64,000 bases of DNA from Desulfococcus sp041737845 (GTDB lineage Bacteria > Desulfobacterota > Desulfobacteria > Desulfobacterales > Desulfococcaceae). Each line of letters begins with the position of its first letter. Position 1 is the stretch's first letter. The translations under genes were made by a program, and so were the position numbers. The stretch is from positions 62,001-126,000 of the forward strand of contig NZ_JBGSQX010000080.1 in the NCBI RefSeq assembly GCF_041737845.1. The letters run 5' to 3'. This document shows positions 61,226 through 64,000 of the stretch, piece after piece. The notes under the pieces are model-generated. The model was given only the letters and a program-made list of their open reading frames with translations, had not been told where the DNA came from and did no database searches.

Positions 61226-62719
61226 TTAATAGATATCCGCAACGGTGTTCAGAATTACATCCGGTTTGGAGTTGATATTTTCGACCATGGTTCTAGATGT
61301 TTCTCCTGAAAGTACCAATATGGATTTCATCCCGGCATTTTTTGCCATTTCAATGTCTGTATGGAGGCGATCTCCAACCATAATACATTGATCTGCAGCA
61401 TATCCATGCTCTCGCATATGATGCAAAACCATATCTGGAGAAGGTTTTCCAAAAACAAGGGCGGGTTTTCTTGAAGTGGTTATTTCTATCATGTTTCCGA
61501 TTGCCCCTGCATCAGGGATAGGACCATCTCCGGATGGGCAAAAGACATCAGGATGAGTAATTATATAGTCTACACCGCTATTCACAAGCCTGCATGCGGT
61601 AGCAAGCTTATTGTAGGTAAGCTCTTTGTCATAGCTAATAATGACATATTCCGGCGCATGGGTATCGATTTCAAACCCCTCGTCAATAAAAACCTTAACG
61701 AGGCTCTTTGTCCCCATTACATATACATTTTTGACTTGCCTTTTTTTTAAAAAATCAATGACGCCATCAGTCGATAAGATTATATTTTCAGCGCTGCATT
61801 CTATTCCGAGGTCATGAAAAAATTTAACATAGTTTGATTTGCTGTTAGATGAATTATTGGAAAGAAAGTATATTGATTTGCCATCAGATTTTAATTTTGT
61901 GATTATTTCATTCGCTCCTTCAATAAGCTGATCACCAATACATAGTGTGCCATCAAGATCAAAATAATAAGTCGTGATATCTTTTGACCAGGTACTGAAA
62001 TTTGAGAATAACTTATCTGAAACGGACAGATCATGAAAATCATCAATCTCCACCCAATTCAAACCCGAAATATCATATGGCTTAAATTTCAGTTCACGAG
62101 ATTTGAACAATCGCTGCATTGCAACTTCCGTCCAGTCTTTCTTATTATTTTCATTCTCAACAATATCGATAATTTTTGAAAAGAATATTTCACATGATTC
62201 TTTTGAAAACTTATAAATGTCGATTGAACAGCCGAACGCGTTATCCCTTCTCATTTCTTTTGAGATGTCGTTTATAAAACCTGTCTCGTCTATACTGACT
62301 TTCATGCTTTCTTCGTTATAAACATTTCCATCAACCGCGACCAAATTTGGTTCATTAGATTCACATAATTTTTGAATGATTTTTGAATCAATGCTAAGAT
62401 CTGCGTTATTTAAGATGAATGGTTTATTTTTTACGATATCTCTAGCTAAATAGAGTGAATACATATTATTGGTATTTTCATAATCTGGGTTTTCTACAAT
62501 TTCTATTTTGAAGTTTTTTATGTGCTTACAGTAAGTTATGACTGATTTACCCTCATAGCCAACAACAATACAAATTTCATTAATACCTGCTTCTCTATAA
62601 GCATCAAATTGGTATTGCAATATGGGTTTCCATGCAGTATTGATTAAACATTTTGGCTTCTTATTCGTGAGAGGGCGAAGACGGGATCCAACTCCGGCAG
62701 CTAAAATTACTCCTATCAT
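61226..62719 (-). CDS. Fused sugar-phosphate nucleotidyltransferase and HAD phosphatase
   Basis: A 497-residue two-domain protein. Residues 1-240 are a LicC-like nucleotidyltransferase: MIGVILAAGVGSRLRPLT then KKPKCL, the nucleotide-binding loop. Residues 250-497 are a HAD-IIA phosphatase (NagD class): YYFDLDGTLCIGDQLIEG carries the nucleophile Asp, FLSNNSSN the Ser/Thr-Asn motif, KPSPDMVL the Lys and MVGDRLHTDIEMAKNAG the final acid motif. The start has AAGGAGG 5 bases upstream. Flanking glycerophosphotransferases suggest that it makes a CDP-activated glycerol or other polyol, with the phosphatase clearing a phosphorylated precursor. The exact substrate is inferred. Confidence 0.82.
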   Translation of the reverse strand: MIGVILAAGVGSRLRPLTNKKPKCLINTAWKPILQYQFDAYREAGINEICIVVGYEGKSVITYCKHIKNFKIEIVENPDYENTNNMYSLYLARDIVKNKPFILNNADLSIDSKIIQKLCESNEPNLVAVDGNVYNEESMKVSIDETGFINDISKEMRRDNAFGCSIDIYKFSKESCEIFFSKIIDIVENENNKKDWTEVAMQRLFKSRELKFKPYDISGLNWVEIDDFHDLSVSDKLFSNFSTWSKDITTYYFDLDGTLCIGDQLIEGANEIITKLKSDGKSIYFLSNNSSNSKSNYVKFFHDLGIECSAENIILSTDGVIDFLKKRQVKNVYVMGTKSLVKVFIDEGFEIDTHAPEYVIISYDKELTYNKLATACRLVNSGVDYIITHPDVFCPSGDGPIPDAGAIGNMIEITTSRKPALVFGKPSPDMVLHHMREHGYAADQCIMVGDRLHTDIEMAKNAGMKSILVLSGETSRTMVENINSKPDVILNTVADIY

Positions 62720-62797
62720 TTTTCCTCCTTAATTTAAGTGCATTTCGATATCCATTTTCAATTTTTACGTTACCAGAAGGCGTCTAAAAGTTCGGGT

Positions 62798-64000
62798 CTA
62801 TAGATTCCAGTTGGCAGGTTCAACCATCGTGTCTAACAAATAGGATTTCAAGTATCCTACTATTCTTTCGCAACTATTGTTATCTGAAAAGGTATTAAAC
62901 CGATTTCTTAGTTCTTCGCGTTTTCCGGAATAAATTGAATGATCAATGCACATGCATTTTTCCAATTCCACCCAATTCCGGGCAATGGGTCCTGCGCAGA
63001 TTTCATTATAGCTATAAAGAAAGCCCGCATCGTTTTTAAAGTAGTCGTCAAAGTCAAACGGGCTATAAATGATGGGTCTGTCCGAAAGAATAAAATCAAA
63101 AACTATACTGCTGTAATCTGTTATTAAAATATCAAAAGAATCAAGGATTTCATAAATATCGTCTACAGAGCAATATCTGATATTAGAAAATTTTTGGAAT
63201 TCAGCTGTAAAATTAGCAAGCATATTGACACTGTAAGGGTGAAGTTTAATGTTAAAAACGATGGCGCTTTCCTTGCAGAAACGATTTAGTCGTTCTAAGT
63301 CAAATTCATAATTCGTAAACAGTTTCCAGTCATTATTACGCCAGGTCGGCATGAAGACGACATTGGATACGGAAGGGTTCTTATAATCTAAATGCCTTGA
63401 TTTCGCTCGTGAAAGCCAAGGATCATTTTTGGGATAGCCCGCTAGGATGGTGTTATTGTTTCTTAAAAGGAACGAGTCTTTCAAGGCATCTGTAACCAAT
63501 GGCGATGCACTTAGCATCTTGTGACAACTTGATCTATTTTTAATGAAGGGAAAGAATATATTTGCGGCCTTTTTCGCTATCAACTTGCCGTACCATTTTA
63601 GCCCAGTTTGGGGATCAGTCTTTCGTGTAAGACCGATGCCTTTCATCGGTGAACCATGCCAAAGCTGTATGATTGCAGTTTTACAACTCGTTGCATAATC
63701 ATTGTAGTCTGAGAGAGATCTTTTATAATGTGAAATGATAGTGGCTCCGGCCCTCATGGAAAGGTAATATCCTTTAGGAGAATAAGCCATGCAGACATGC
63801 TTGTTATTTTTCTTCAACGCATTATATACATTACGGTTCTTGGTAACCCAGATCGCTTTTATATCCGGACAATTTTTTATTACATATTCAAATAGATATT
63901 TAGAATTCTCTGCATATGATTTTCCTTGCCTGCAACCGAATAACCATACATTTTTTTCCTTAGGTATGAAGTTAGAAATCCAATATAATGGTAGATTTAT
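62798..64000 (-). CDS. CDP-glycerol-type glycerophosphotransferase, N-terminus beyond window edge
   Basis: The frame is open to the right edge, so at least 400 residues are present and the start lies outside. The visible N-terminal part (PKEKNVWLFGCRQGKSYAEN, then KYLFEYVIKNCPDIKAIWV) is the early TagF-like Rossmann region, which shows that the TTG at 63817 is not the start. The core shows IIQLWHGSPMKGIGL, GYPKNDPWL, LHPYSVNML and ITDYSSIVFDFILSDRPIIY, the family motifs. It resembles the gene at 59536 and lies 78 bases upstream of the fused nucleotidyltransferase gene, in one AT-rich transcription unit. Confidence 0.87.
   Translation of the reverse strand: MNLPLYWISNFIPKEKNVWLFGCRQGKSYAENSKYLFEYVIKNCPDIKAIWVTKNRNVYNALKKNNKHVCMAYSPKGYYLSMRAGATIISHYKRSLSDYNDYATSCKTAIIQLWHGSPMKGIGLTRKTDPQTGLKWYGKLIAKKAANIFFPFIKNRSSCHKMLSASPLVTDALKDSFLLRNNNTILAGYPKNDPWLSRAKSRHLDYKNPSVSNVVFMPTWRNNDWKLFTNYEFDLERLNRFCKESAIVFNIKLHPYSVNMLANFTAEFQKFSNIRYCSVDDIYEILDSFDILITDYSSIVFDFILSDRPIIYSPFDFDDYFKNDAGFLYSYNEICAGPIARNWVELEKCMCIDHSIYSGKREELRNRFNTFSDNNSCERIVGYLKSYLLDTMVEPANWNL

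Noticed and set aside
63800..64000. TTG at 63817 as start of the last gene
   Set aside because: Translation upstream of it continues in frame to the edge with family-typical sequence (KNVWLFGCRQGKSYAEN), so the gene is cut by the window.
1..64000. CRISPR array, prophage or insertion sequence
   Set aside because: No series of direct repeats with spacers, no transposase and no phage genes were found. The XerD-like protein has the length and motif pattern of the chromosomal recombinase.

Overview
The window looks like chromosome of a sulfate-reducer-type deltaproteobacterium (Desulfobacterota, probably Desulfobacterales). This is an inference from several things seen together: an MglA/roadblock GTPase module, a Myxococcus/Geobacter-like pilin locus with sigma-54 promoters and a PilR-type regulator, a compact type II secretion operon, an EF-G of the mitochondrial-like (spd) subfamily, a selenocysteine tRNA, and the mix of housekeeping genes. 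Most of the window is GC-rich. The last ~4.5 kb (59.5-64 kb) is clearly AT-rich and looks like a variable surface-polysaccharide locus.

Layout. 1-0.6 kb: the start of a secreted CAP-domain protein, cut by the left edge. 0.8-6.6 kb (minus): one operon of periplasmic ligand-binding protein, histidine kinase, sigma-54 response regulator and TonB-dependent receptor. 6.7-18.3 kb (minus): a type II secretion operon in the order gspE-F-G-H-I-J-K-L-M-C-D, preceded by a ComEA-like helix-hairpin-helix protein. 19.1-21.5 kb (plus): an MglA-like GTPase, a roadblock protein, a coiled-coil protein and a zinc-ribbon/FHA protein; the first three all start with TTG. 21.7-24.6 kb (minus): EF-G and a RecA/KaiC-like ATPase. 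25.1-30.4 kb: tRNA-Leu(CAG), ribF, and def-fmt-rsmB-rpe. 30.5-39.7 kb (minus): the pilus locus, with a PilR-like regulator, pilA, a TMTC-like glycosyltransferase with a C-terminal tail that looks TPR-like, a second pilin, a PilG/PilH/PilI-like TPR protein and ABC transporter, and a GT39-like membrane protein. 39.7-43.1 kb (minus): pyrC, lepB and an M20 peptidase. 43.2 kb: tRNA-Sec. 43.3-50.7 kb: small conserved proteins, a VOC protein, a DEAD-box helicase, an alpha/beta hydrolase, ettA and xerD. 50.8-55.0 kb (minus): glycogen synthase and glucan phosphorylase. 55.3-59.5 kb (plus): glycosyltransferase, radical SAM/SPASM enzyme, epimerase and a degenerate methyltransferase. 59.5-64 kb (minus): two CDP-glycerol-type glycerophosphotransferases flanking a fused nucleotidyltransferase-HAD phosphatase, i.e. 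a teichoic-acid-like capsule module.

How the parts may work together. The two pilin genes carry nearly identical sigma-54 promoters, and the PilR-like activator lies just upstream. The glycosyltransferase between the pilins and the PilGHI-like module are natural candidates for pilin modification and assembly. The MglA module 16 kb away could set the polarity of the same pili. The type II system exports proteins to the outside, and the last ~9 kb make cell-surface glycans. No prepilin peptidase, pilus ATPases (PilB/PilT), PilS kinase, selA/selB or CRISPR array is visible in this window.

Short inverted-repeat elements lie between genes. One GCTGAAGG-type family repeatedly sits directly after stop codons.
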